The notes under the pieces: generated by a model
Told to the model about the DNA's origin: nothing
What the model saw: only the letters and a program-made list of their open reading frames with translations
The model's database searches: none
NCBI RefSeq assembly: GCF_964204645.1
Contig: NC_134028.1
Span: 14,993,263 to 15,057,262 of the forward strand
Origin: Tubulanus polymorphus
Lineage: Eukaryota > Nemertea > Palaeonemertea > Tubulaniformes > Tubulanidae
Direction of reading: 5' to 3'
DNA length: 64,000 bases
In this document: positions 42,241 to 52,700 of the stretch, one piece after another
How the letters are laid out: each line of letters starts with the position of its first letter
Position numbering within the stretch: the first letter of the stretch is position 1
Program-made: the position numbers and the translations under genes

Positions 42241-42997
42241 GTGGGGCTTAGAACCTTCTTAGCTAAGAAATAAACTAAAAATCCACGGTATTTAGTTCAA
42301 GGTCGTCATATGCGTTTATTACAGCGGAAACGATTAACTACAAAATACAAAAAAAGGGAATATAAGGACACTTAGTATTTAAGATATTAAAACAAAGTAA
42401 AAGATGAAAATGAAGTAAGTGAAACCTACCGACAGTGAAGCCACAGCGACAAAAATAATAAAACTATGCGCCCAAAGCGCCCGAAAGACAATCCCCGCGA
42501 ACACGCCAAAAAATATCTCCACCGACCTTGGGGAGACGGACCGCAGGCCGGACCAGCGTAAACTAAAACGAGCAGCCGGCTGGGGGCATACATTACACCG
42601 ACCCCCGAAATTGCCCAACCAATTTCTCAAAATTAACTTTCATAATAAAATGAACTTATCTTATGCCTAGCTTCACTGAAGGCAAGATCACGATACCATC
42701 AAAAGATACACTATTTTTATCCATCATCAAATACTTAAAAAAAATTTAACTAAACTAGAAAATTACAACTTCTTAATAACAAAATTAAGACGTTTAAGCC
42801 ACTTGAAATGTCAAGAGCATGCTACACTCAACACCAATACATGCTATAGTCCCCTTTTACATTAAATACAAAAGTAAAATGCAAAAATCAAATTCTGACT
42901 CAAGCATAAGACAAAAACAAGATCAGTAAATTTATCTATTAAATTACTTAAATGACAGATTAAACTCGAGAAATATAAGTATTACAAGTTTTTAGCA
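42241..42997. other. Noncoding DNA downstream (3') of BEL copy 2
   Basis: It must include the 3' UTR, and perhaps the 3' LTR, of the minus-strand BEL element. I could not find a matching copy beyond 62350, so the LTR cannot be defined. A GC-richer patch is at 42430-42610. No gene. Confidence 0.4.
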
Positions 42998-44424
42998 TTA
43001 CTCGGCTTCTAATAATAAAACCAACTTGTGAATCGGACGTACAAGTTCGTTATTGAATGTTTTAACCTTTACAGATCTGACAAGCCCTATGGAGTCAGGA
43101 TAGGTTTCAATGACTCTTCCCATGGCCCAACTATGTCTTGAGCCACTATCGGCCAATAAAACTACATCATTAATCTGGACATTACGTTTAGGTGACTGCC
43201 ATTTCTGGCGCTCCTGTAAAAGAGGAAAGTACTCAGCTAACCACCTGCGCCAGAACTGGTCGGTCAGATACTGGACACTACGCCAGCGTTTATGCACATA
43301 CAAATCATTTTTTACAAATAGACCTGGAATATCACAACTAATACATCTACCTAGTAAAAGGTGATTGGGAGTTAGTGGGGGATTATCAGTCACGTCACCT
43401 GACTGTCTCGTAAGAGGCCTATTGTTCAAAATACAATCAACTTCACACATAAGAGTAACCAGAGATTCATCAGTTAAACGACCCGGGTGCTCTTTGAGCA
43501 GCCCATATAAAACTTTCCTAACATCTCGTATAAGCCTTTCCCAGATCCCCCCAAAATGTGAACCTGTAGGTGGGTTAAACTCCCACTTTACTCCTAATTT
43601 CTCTAATACATAACTGATTTTATCCGAATCAAGCCTTTTCAATGACAATTCTAATTCTGACTTAGTACCTACTAAATTTGTACCATTATCTGAACGAAGG
43701 GAGCGTACCGGCCCCCGTCTAGCTATAAACCGTCGGTACGCATCTATACACGAGTCGTCTCTAAGGATTGAGCAATTTCTAAATGTACGGCACGCGAAGT
43801 CATACAGGTAAAGATTACGCCATAACGTTTTACTTCGAATCTTTTGTGCTTAATTACGAATGGTCCGAAATAGTCAACACCTGTACATGAGAATGGTGGT
43901 TCTCGGATAGCTAGTCTTTCTGACGGTAGATCGGCCATTTTTTGTTGACAAAGTCTACCCTGGTATTTTCGGCACGGAACACACTTTCCAAGGATAGATT
44001 TCACAAGACCTGGTCCACCCTGAATCCAGTAATTCTCACGCAGTTTGCTTAAAACAGCTTGTTTTCCCAGGTGGCCCATATCGGCATGGGTTTCACGTAT
44101 CAACAGTCTCGATAAATGTGACAATTTCGGCAAGATAATGGGATGACGAGCTTCAAACGGAACACTGGCTCGACTAGTACGTCCGCCTACACGCAGAATA
44201 CCCGATTCGTCTATAAATGTGTCGAATTTATGCAGCGGACTACACCGTTTTACACGCTTCTTTTCATCCTTCTTTAAGGATTCGAATTCGTCACTATAGT
44301 ATTTTCTTTGTTGACATCGGATTAGAACTTCCGTAGCTATTTCTAGCGATTTGACTGATGGTCTTTTGACCTTAAGTTTGATCAAGGCCGCTTCAACGAT
44401 CTGCTTAGGTTGAGCATCTAATCT
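42998..44424 (-). pseudogene. pol: BEL copy 2: integrase, frameshifted
   Basis: The frame continues after the TGA (LDAQPKQIVEAALIKLKV). HHCC finger in ETHADMGHLGKQAVL...CVPCRKYQG. Catalytic residues in TGVDYFGPF, then, after a one-base frame change near 43750, in LRSDNGTNLVG and HFGGIWERLI. The C-terminal domain contains LNNRPLTRQSGDVTDNPPLT and ends at 42998. Inserts the cDNA; inactive as written. Confidence 0.9.
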
Positions 44425-45266
44425 ACGTCACATTTCTGCCTTAGATTTCAAATATGATTTCACGGAAATAAACCAACCAACCGCGCGCCTGAGTTGATGC
44501 CAGTTAGAATAATGATTTATCACTCTATCTAGACCTGATTCTTCCGTAACACTGGTGACACCGCAATGTTTCACCTCTGAGTCGCACTCAGTGCCGATGA
44601 TTTCACAGTCTATAGGCCAATTTTCTTCGGATTCGTAGAGAAACGATGGGCCATTAAACCATCTATTCTCTCGTTGTTCATCTATAATAGTAAACCCACG
44701 TGAGGCATCATCTGCCGGATTGAGTTCAGTATTTACGTAGCGCCAATTACTTATATCGGAACCTTCTCGTATCGCTGACACTCGATTTGCAACAAACGTA
44801 CGATATCTCGCGGTTTCATTTCTCAGATACCCTAAAACTACTTTACTATCGGTCCAGTAAATCAAATCATCCACTTTAATATCTAACTCTCTGATGATCG
44901 CTAGACTCAGCTTAACTGCAGTAAGGGCGGCGGTCAATTCGAGACGTGGGATCGTAGTGACCTTAAGCGGAGCCACGCGAGACTTTCCGAGCACAAGCAT
45001 ACACGATACATTTCCCTGTGAGTCTGTGGTCCGCATGTAAGTGGCGACACCATAACCCGATTCGCTTGCGTCAGCAAAACAGTGTAACTGACACTGTTCC
45101 ACCTCTCCAAAGTTACACGGATTGTAACAACGACGTATTCTTAATTTATTTACACGCTGAATACTCTGTAGCCACGTAGCCCAGATTTCACGCTCTGATT
45201 GTAGTAGTTCGTCATCCCAGCCAGCATTTCTGCGACACAATTCCTGTAGAAGAATTTTAGCAGGCA
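44425..45266 (-). pseudogene. pol: BEL copy 2: RNase H domain
   Basis: LLQELCRRNAGWDDELL leads into RNase H: QLHCFADASESGYGVATYM, LGKSRVAPLKVTTIPRLEL, and IYWTDSKVVLGYL (catalytic Asp residues in FADAS and WTDS). It runs up to SKAEM, where a TGA (44425-44427) interrupts the same frame, a likely CGA-to-TGA change. The open frame extends artificially into the adjacent Gypsy LTR above 45270. Role: degrades the RNA strand of the hybrid during reverse transcription. Confidence 0.88.
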
Positions 45267-45270
45267 GTAT

Positions 45271-46538
45271 TGATCCGCAGCAAGATTCCGTAGTAACTAA
45301 AAAATGTTTGTAATGATGGTTTTTGTTTGCGTTGGTGGTTTCTTTATGGGTATCAGACAGCAAACGATGTGTGCAAGTTGTTGTTTGATGCTTTGATCTA
45401 CCAGCGCTGACAATAAATCAGCCAGGGGTAAAAATAATTCTTCCTCGGTTCTTGTGCGTCGATATCTGGCAAACATTCAGAATTATTTTTAAAAACTTAA
45501 GGATAGACGGAACTGTAATTGGTTGGGTCGGAACGATGAGGTGCTTTGATAGTGTGGTTTGTGCAGGGATCTCGCTGTTACTTCTTGATACTCCCGACTA
45601 CTTTCTATAAAAGGAAGAACCGGAAGTATAGGAAGACATGGTTGTTTTGCTTTATCCTGTAGTATTATAGAGTTAGTAAAATTATAAATGAAAATTGGTA
45701 TAATAAGTATAGAATGATTTTAGATTTGATAATTAATTACATTGTATTTCTGAATCAAAAGTTTACTATTGTTGATTGGAAAAAGAAACGATGAGTTTGT
45801 TCCATAATCTAGGTGAAAACTAAGTTTTGAAAATATATCTAAATTAAGTATCCTGGATGTTAATTAAGGACAAGACCTTTATAATCGCTTAAGTTTTATG
45901 GAAGTTTAATTGTGGCAAATATCAATACTAGCTCTCTAAGGTTTCTGTTGGTGTACATGTCTGTTGGTAACTCGTAGAGAATAGCTGGTCTCTCAACGAT
46001 GATGAGTAGGGAGTGAGTAAATCAAAGCGCGTTATGACAGGAGGGTTGGAAAGAAAAGTTACTTTGGCAAATCAGTTTCTCAAATAATTTTAGATTAGCA
46101 AATCATTAAGGCTAATTCTACATGTCCAAAACCGTCATGACAGCTAGGTTGCTGCTCCTTGCCAAAAGTCGAACGGGAGAGTCGGCATTCTAGGAATGTC
46201 GATCTTTTCTATAAAAAAGGCCCGCAGTCTTGAGAAAGCAGACTTACCAGGGACGCTCGTTAAAGATACTTGAGGTTTGGGTGGAAATACCAGAATTAAG
46301 ACGGGTTACCAACAGTAGTGTACAATAGGAATTTGGAGTTAGGAATTGGACTGTGTACTATCTGGAGTTATTACTATCATCAAGGTAAATAAAATCTATA
46401 TTATTATTATATTCAATCAGAATTTCGGCATTTTAGTTTAATTATTTGGGTTTGTGCACGGACACGTTCTCTCGCCAGGGACCGATCTTTACGTTTTTAT
46501 ATTCAACGATTAAGGAGAGGATTGTGACCGGTGTATCA
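45271..46538 (+). repeat. 5' LTR of the Gypsy element
   Basis: 1268 bp from TGATCCGCAGCAAG to GACCGGTGTATCA. TATA-like boxes occur at 45606 (TATAAAAG) and 46208 (TCTATAAAAAAGG). The second precedes the probable transcription start, and a polyadenylation signal AATAAA follows at 46388, so the R region likely lies between about 46235 and 46410. Seen as identical to 58944-60211. Confidence 0.95.
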
Positions 46539-46539
46539 T

Positions 46540-46558
46540 TGGTGCCGAAACCCGGGAT
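46540..46558 (+). promoter_or_regulatory. Primer-binding site, complementary to tRNA-Phe
   Basis: TGGTGCCGAAACCCGGGAT matches the complement of the 3' end of eukaryotic tRNA-Phe (which ends in CCCGGGTTTCGGCA plus CCA) over about 19 bases. It starts one base after the LTR end. Confidence 0.85.
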
Positions 46559-46615
46559 ATCAATAATCTTCGGTTTACGATAAACTTTTTACATTAATTG
46601 TTTAGTTTTGTTCAA

Positions 46616-47143
46616 ATGGTACATATCTTCGTATGCTCCCACTGTGGTGCGAGGAACGCATTCTCTAAGAAGCGCCGCACTACAACCAACTCAACATACA
46701 AAAAGAAATTGTGGGGGTCGAACCCACCTAATACCAAACCGTTTGAAATTCCGGTCGAGTTTCGGGAACCATTGTGGGATTTGAACCCACTGCCAACTCC
46801 GGTCGACCCTGTTGAGACACTGCGGGATTCGAACCCCAGAGGTGCACAGCCATTTGAAATCCCGGAAGAGTATCGGGAGCCGTTGTGGGATTCGAACCCA
46901 CTGCTGACTTTGGCCGTATCTGCTGAGCCTTTACGGGATTCTAACCCGACCGACATTCAGCGCGAAGCTTCGATCACCTCGAGGGATTCAAACCCTCTCG
47001 AACGCCGGCAAAGGGTAAAGCCAGTGAAAGTGCCCGAGAAATTCGATCCATTTTGGGCACATTTCTTTCGTGATTTTGCAAACCCGGCCGAGTTGTTCTT
47101 TGGTGATAAAGACGCTGACGGCTATTTCCTTTGTCCAGTATAG
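46616..47143 (+). CDS. Gypsy accessory ORF1, carrying six T-arm-like repeats
   Basis: 175 residues from ATG 46616. The N-terminus has a CSHCGARN Cys pair and a basic stretch. The rest is built of 16- or 21-residue units, each with a WDSNP/RDSNP core (EPLWDSNPL type). The core is encoded by a DNA palindrome of the form GTGGGATTCGAACCCAC at 46711, 46774, 46822, 46885, 46933 and 46981. The C-terminus is FDPFWAHFFRDFANPAELFF with an acidic end. I recognise no protein family. Since the hairpin, more than the amino acids, is conserved, the ORF may be a by-product of a DNA or RNA element; alternatively it is a repeat protein. Confidence 0.6.
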   Translation: MVHIFVCSHCGARNAFSKKRRTTTNSTYKKKLWGSNPPNTKPFEIPVEFREPLWDLNPLPTPVDPVETLRDSNPRGAQPFEIPEEYREPLWDSNPLLTLAVSAEPLRDSNPTDIQREASITSRDSNPLERRQRVKPVKVPEKFDPFWAHFFRDFANPAELFFGDKDADGYFLCPV

Positions 47144-47555
47144 ACTAAGGGGGTCTTATAGTACCAGTCAATTGTTAACTTTATGATTGCCTGATTGTTA
47201 TTTGTGAAAAATATTTTGGTTGTTTGTAATTGATACATGTCAGCTGGGTTGAGGCGTGGTTACTGTGGGGCAACGGTGTCCAAGACGCACACGCTTGCCC
47301 CAGTCCCCAAGTCTAGTTGGGAGGTACCAGCTCATTTAAGGGAGCCACTGTGGGATTCGAACCCACTTAGCACCAAGGGGACCACTAACAACAGAGCTGC
47401 TGAACAGCCACTGTGGGATTCGAACCCACTTAGCATCAAGGGTATTACCAACGACAGAGCTGTTGAACAGCCACTGTGGGATTCAAACCCACTCAGCACA
47501 AAGGGTACCAATAACGACGGAGCGGTCGGACAGACTCTGAGGGATTCGAACCCTC
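46711..47555. repeat. Array of ten tRNA T-arm/B-box-like hairpins
   Basis: Ten 17-bp units with a 5+7+5 stem-loop-stem layout, starting at 46711, 46774, 46822, 46885, 46933, 46981, 47350, 47413, 47476 and 47539. Spacing is exactly 63 or 48 bp within each block. On the minus strand the commonest unit reads GTGGGTTCGAATCCCAC, an exact tRNA TPsiC arm containing the Pol III B-box GGTTCGAATCC. Two weaker relatives occur at 48065-48077 and 50716-50730. No A-box or complete tRNA is present. Confidence 0.9.
47144..47236. other. Spacer between ORF1 and ORF2
   Basis: Several stops in all three plus frames. ORF1 and ORF2 share the same phase but are separated by several stop codons, so readthrough is unlikely. 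Confidence 0.6.
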
Positions 47556-47677
47556 CACCCGGCGGGCTTAATACTTATACGTCTACCTGGGATCAGGGGG
47601 ATTTCAGTTTATGTGCTATCCCTGACCATAACGTATTGTTGGCTGATAAGTCGCGAATATACAGCTACTTTGATTAA
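47237..47677 (+). CDS. Gypsy accessory ORF2, four T-arm-like repeats and an Env-like tail
   Basis: 146 residues from ATG 47237. The N-terminus GLRRGYCGATVSKTH, then four 21-residue units with WDSNPLST/RDSNPP cores (hairpins at 47350, 47413, 47476, 47539). The last ~20 residues (IPDHNVLLADKSRIYSYFD) resemble the last residues of env (IPRNSLLADASRLYPYLY). No known domain. The shared tail suggests that ORF2 arose from, or shares a partner with, the env cytoplasmic tail. Confidence 0.6.
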   Translation: MSAGLRRGYCGATVSKTHTLAPVPKSSWEVPAHLREPLWDSNPLSTKGTTNNRAAEQPLWDSNPLSIKGITNDRAVEQPLWDSNPLSTKGTNNDGAVGQTLRDSNPPPGGLNTYTSTWDQGDFSLCAIPDHNVLLADKSRIYSYFD

Positions 47678-47769
47678 ATTGGGGTTATTTATTGAAATTA
47701 TAATAAGCAATTAAACTCGAATTGTATAATTTTCTTTTTGGTGATTATTATTTGTAAGTTAGTACGTTA

Positions 47770-48567
47770 ATGTCGGGGTCGATTACGGTAAGATGCACAA
47801 ACAAACGTCGTAGCACTGGTTATTGGAGTACACTACCCCGAAAAAGGTGGCTCACTACTGTGAGTATAGCACCCGCAACACCTACCATCATACCTGCTTC
47901 CCCTGGGACCAGTGCTGGGACTCCAACTTCTCAGTCTTCAGACTTTGACTTTTTGGATAGTTGTTTGTATTGTGAGTGCCCAACGTTAGCGGTTTTTCAG
48001 GACCAGGTAAATTGTACTTGCTCGTCTTCAGTGACCCCTTCTCCGCCCCTAAGTCCTTCGGGTACGGATTCGAACCGAAATAGCTCGATACGGACTGGTG
48101 AACCTTTCACACGGCCGCCGTCATCAGCTGGATCAACCGGTTCCAGCGACTCAAGCTTTTCATGCTGTTGTTCGGTGCCGCCTGGTTCACCTATAGGGAT
48201 TGATCAGTTCGACTCAGAGCAACCGGCAGACCTGTCTGCAACTCGATCTTTAAACAGACCATTAGCAATTGTTACGCCTGTAGCGGGCCAACTGTTGGGC
48301 GGACATTTGGGCGCACCTGTCCAAAGTTTCCCAGTAGACCTGTCCTTAGGTGCGTCTGCGGGTGACTAATCGTTGGATCTGTCGCCCAGCGGGGGTATAG
48401 GCCGATTTTCGGAAAGTCAGTCTGCCCTTGGCCCTTGCACTTCGTGGATTTTTGAGGAGATTGATGACATTCTTTCGTCATTTTTAAGGGAAGAGATTAC
48501 GGTGGAGGAGGTTGCCCGCACTTGGGATAACCTACTTTGTTGGGCTGATCGCCAGGATCAGGTTTAG
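47770..48567 (+). pseudogene. Gypsy accessory ORF3, interrupted by one in-frame TAA
   Basis: From ATG 47770, a Ser/Thr/Pro-rich protein with a Cys cluster (CLYCECPTLAVFQDQVNCTC and a later CCCS). TAA at 48367-48369 interrupts, but the same frame goes on without further stops to 48567 with an acidic helical tail (SWIFEEIDDILSSFLREEI). Full length would be 265 residues. It ends 58 bp before gag. A weak T-arm-like hairpin (48065-48077) again encodes DSN. No family recognised; it may be an N-terminal Gag extension, a regulatory protein, or noncoding. Confidence 0.5.
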
Positions 48568-48625
48568 AATTCAGAAGTAGCATCATCGTAGGAATAATAA
48601 TAATTTGATTACTCTGGTTTAGAAA

Positions 48626-49771
48626 ATGGCAACTAGAAGCGGGACAACATACGGGTCGGACGATGCGGGTGGCTTGCAGGGGCAAACCTCTACAGGAGGG
48701 AACCCACAGGGTCACCCCCCAATTAGCAATGACACGGTTTTAGAGGCCCTCTTGGGCTTACGCGAACAGGTGGACACGGCCACCGCGTTTATGAACTTCT
48801 CCATGCTCCCGAAATTTACAGGACGAGACAGTCAGTGTGTCTCTGATTGGTTCAGAGGGTTCAATCGTTTGGCCGATCTGAGAGGCTGGGACGAAAATGC
48901 CAAAAAGAAACAGTTGTATTGGTTTTTGGCTGGCCCAGCCCTAGTTCTATTCAATGACCTCCGCATTGATCAGGCGACCGATTCGACCGGCACAAAAATT
49001 ACCACTCCCTGGGAGCATATTGTCCATGCATTTTGCACGCAATTTAGCCCTACCTCGTGGGCCTTGGTCAAGGAGTCGGCCTTGACGACAATGCGACAGG
49101 GGGAAACGCAACCGGTCGATAGGTTGCGGAGGAAATTGATCGGGTGGCCTCAAGTTTGAAGTTCTCGGATGTTATTGATCAATAACTCTCGGCCTGACAT
49201 TTCAGTCTATCTGTTGTCGCAACGTCCAACAACTTTTAGGGATGCATGGGAGGCAGCCAGAATGGCTGAACATATCGAACAACGAAAGGCCCTGTCGTCT
49301 CCCAAGATATCGCAAATTGGGACCGAACCAAATAAGGCGATAGGGGATGTCATGACGGAGCTACGGGACATGTTCCACCAAATCATGGACACACAAAAGT
49401 CTACCCGAACTCAGCGGGATGATAGGGGTACTTATTATAGCGAGAACCGTCCATCACAACGGTCGCAAGATGGGCAGGTGGTGTGCTACCAATGTCACGC
49501 CCCCGGTCATTACGCCAGGAATTGTCCAACTTGGCGTTACGACCAACAAAGGTCGCGGGTCTCGCCAAACCGGGACGCATTTCAGCGTGATAATCGCCGT
49601 CCCCAAAACTTTGGTAGGGGCCAGTTTCGGTCACAGAATATTGGACGTGGTTCCCAAGGGGCTAATCGAACATTTAGTCAGGGAAACGACCGGGGACCTC
49701 ATCCTATGGACCGACAAGGGTGGGGTCGCGCAATGAATGGTCAACAGAGCCCTCGCCCGATTCGGCGATAA
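48626..49771 (+). pseudogene. gag: Gypsy Gag with a CCHC zinc knuckle; internal stop
   Basis: ATG 48626. A disordered start, then the capsid-type domain (FMNFSMLPKFTGRDSQCVSDWFRGFNRL, a retrotransposon Gag signature). TGA at 49157 interrupts. The adjacent frame is open over 49119-49184 with gag-like sequence, so a pair of compensating single-base indels (about 49120 and 49185) is the simplest explanation. From 49169 the original frame goes on: helical DIS.YLLSQRPTTFRDAWEAARMAEH and a nucleocapsid with one knuckle CYQCHAPGHYARNC (about 49480-49522) and an RG-rich tail. It ends at 49771. Pol overlaps it in the -1 frame. Confidence 0.85.
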
Positions 49772-52700
49772 GGAGTGATTTTTGGTGGGACGACTCATAT
49801 TCGTATCATAGATATGACGATGACAGTCCTGTAATCGACGATTATATTTTTAATGATGTTGATGATTATTTTGAGGACGATAGGGATGATATATTCGACA
49901 TGTCATTTGATCAGGGCAACATGCTAGCTGACTCATTTTCTCTTTATTTTGAACCTGAGGGGAACTGTAATGTAGATTACTTAGATGAACATGAACCTTT
50001 ACATTTGAATAAGTTTATTGATCATCACACTCCTTCATGGGGTGCCAATGACGTATATGACATTCAAGATCGTAACTTTGGGGACAGCTGGAGGGACAAT
50101 ACCCAGTTGTCGTTTGATGGAAATTTTTATATGGATCGGGGATCCAATTTTGAGGACTGCTGGATGAATAATTCCCAGTTGTCGGTTACTAGGGAGCCTG
50201 TAAAAAGACACAAGAGGGTCACATTTAGCGATCCGGTTGAATTGCAGGAGGTACGTGCAGATATGGCGTGCTCGGGTGACAATATTAGTGTTGATAGGTC
50301 ACACCCTAGAGGGGTTAATGGTCCGACGGATTCGGCAGAAGATGACCTTTTTAGAGATAAGAAGTCTCAATTGAATTGTCACGAACGCACTCTTGATCAG
50401 TATAATTACCCGGTAACTTCCGAATCAGCGGTACAATGTGACCTAGTGTCAGTTGATTTAAGTAATAACAGTTCACGGTCGGAATGTCGTAATGATCATC
50501 ATGATACGGAGACTGTCGTATCAAATGTATCAAATCAGGGGTCAACATCGAAAAATTGTTGTCAGTTATTCGAAAAAGAACAGGATCGTCCTGTCACCTC
50601 GAATACCAGCGGTTTTCATCAACCAATCGGTAATGAAATGTCCAACGCACAGGACAGAGGTCAGGTTGTCCCCACGTCTGAACCGATTATGCCAACCAAC
50701 GACAATGTTGGAATAGGAGATTCGAACTCCGAGTTTCAACCTACTATTCACTATCAGGAACAACTTCCACCTATTACGACGACGTTAGGTAACACGCCAA
50801 CCAACGACATATGGTCTCTTTCTAGTCAGAATAATCCTATTGAACAAGAGGTTTATTCCCCGTCGATCATGGCAACTGTCGCTAACCGAGTGACAGGTAG
50901 CCATTCGGGGACACCGTTAAGTATTTTGATCGACACGGGCGCCGAAATATCTGTATTATCGAACGATTATTTTACGACTCATCCTCAGATATCAAATGGC
51001 CCTTTGCAGGTCGGTCAATTCCAATCTGCCCGTGGGGTAGATGGAACTAAATTTGACCTGAGAGGAGTTATTTGTGTGGATTTTGTGTTAGGCAATTTGG
51101 AAATTACGCACTCTATGTACGTGGTAGACGGTATCACGTCCGATGTAATTCTTGGAGCTGATTTCTTAGAACAAAACCAGGCAGTTATTGATTATGCAAG
51201 AAAGGCCCTTTTGTTACCAGGGGCCGATGCAATTTACTTCAACAATACTGTCAATTTGGGCAAGTCTTCGTCCGTCAAGGTTACGCGAATGACTGTCATT
51301 CCCCCCTCATGTGAGGTCATCATAGACGGAAAGTACTCGATTGACAGGACACAAGCATCGGTGGCAGTCTTTGAGCCGGCAAATCAATTAAGGGCACATG
51401 ATCTTATGAGTGCAAGGTCAGTTGTCGACGTTACGCAATCAGGCATTCCGGTTCGGGTCATGAATCCCACATCACGACATGTCACCCTCTATGAGGATAT
51501 GTGTCTTGGCCACTTATGGACAGATGGGTGGTCACTTGACCAATCCCTGAAGAATGAAGGGAATTCGGGACAGCTGACCCGACCTCCAGAGGTGTCTGTC
51601 ACACATGTGGACTACCCTCAGACATCTGCTGACATTGGGATACCGGAAATAGATATGTCAGACTCGGACCTTTCTGTATCACAGAAAGCGGAACTTCTTG
51701 AACTAATACGATCGTATCGGGACATTTTTGCACGAACACCGGACGAACTTGGTAAAACTGACTTAGTCAAACACGTCATTGACACAGGGGACGCGGCCCC
51801 AATTCGGAAAAGGCCTTATAGAGCCTCTCCGGCCATGCAAGAAGTTATTGACACGCATGTCAAACAGATGTTAGACATGGGGATAGTACAGCATAGTACT
51901 AGCCCATGGGCTGCCCCGGTCGTTCTCGTTCGGAAAAAGAGCCCGGACGGAGATGTCAAGTGGAGATTCTGTGTTGACTATCGGGGATTGAATGCTGTCA
52001 CCCGTTCAGACTCTTTTCCCCTGCCTAGAATCGATGATCTCTTGGCTCAGGTTGGTCAAGCGGCACCTACATTCTTTAGCTCACTTGATTTTCTGAGTGG
52101 CTACTGGCAAGTTGAAGTTGACGAGGCCAGTAGGGATAAGACTGCTTTTATAACACAGTCGTCTCTTTTGGAATTTAAGGTACTCCCATTTGGTCTGAAA
52201 TCGGCGCCATCTACCTTTCAGCGGTTGACTGGTGGTCTGCTGAGAGACTTGGTTGGGAAATTTTGTCTAGTATATTTGGACGATATTATCTGTTACTCGA
52301 ATTCTTTTGATGGTCATTTAATTCACCTGGCTCAAATTTTCGATCGATTTCGTGAGTCAGGCCTTCGCCTAAATCCCAAGAAATGTCGGTTTGCTGTCAA
52401 AACCATTGACTTCCTTGGGCATCGAATATCTAAGGACGGGATCGCTACTGACCCGGAAAAGGTAGCAGCCGTACAGGAATGGCCTGTCCCCACGACTTTA
52501 AAAGAACTACGAAGTTTTCTGGGGTTCACCAATTATTATCGGCGTTTTTGTAAAGGTTACAGCACTATGGCGGCCCCCTTACACCAGTTGACTAAGAAAG
52601 GCGTGCCGTATAGATGGGACGCTTCTTGTCAACAGGCTTTCGACACCCTTAAGCAAGCGATGCTCGAAGCCCCAGTATTGGCCTTCCCCATTTATGGGGC

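Larger units (their letters stand above)
42998..45270 (-). mobile_element. BEL/Pao retrotransposon copy 2, 3' half
   Basis: Minus-strand RNase H and integrase of a BEL element distinct in sequence from copy 1. Its 5' half is at 60212-62350 on the other side of the Gypsy insertion. Removing the Gypsy element and one GTAT copy places the two halves back in one frame. Confidence 0.9.

Noticed and set aside
42419..42670. GC-richer 83-residue frame
   Set aside because: Similar-length frames are open on both strands there, with no domain; more likely BEL 3' sequence.
44428..45363. The first ~30 codons of this minus-strand frame as part of BEL
   Set aside because: They lie inside the Gypsy LTR; true BEL coding starts at the GTAT site (45270).
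46711..47555. A cluster of tRNA genes on the minus strand
   Set aside because: Only T-arm/B-box sequence is present; no acceptor stem, D-arm, anticodon arm or A-box could be found around any unit.
46711..47555. A CRISPR-like repeat-spacer array
   Set aside because: The spacing is regular, but the intervening sequences are themselves related, codon-phased and in a eukaryotic retroelement.
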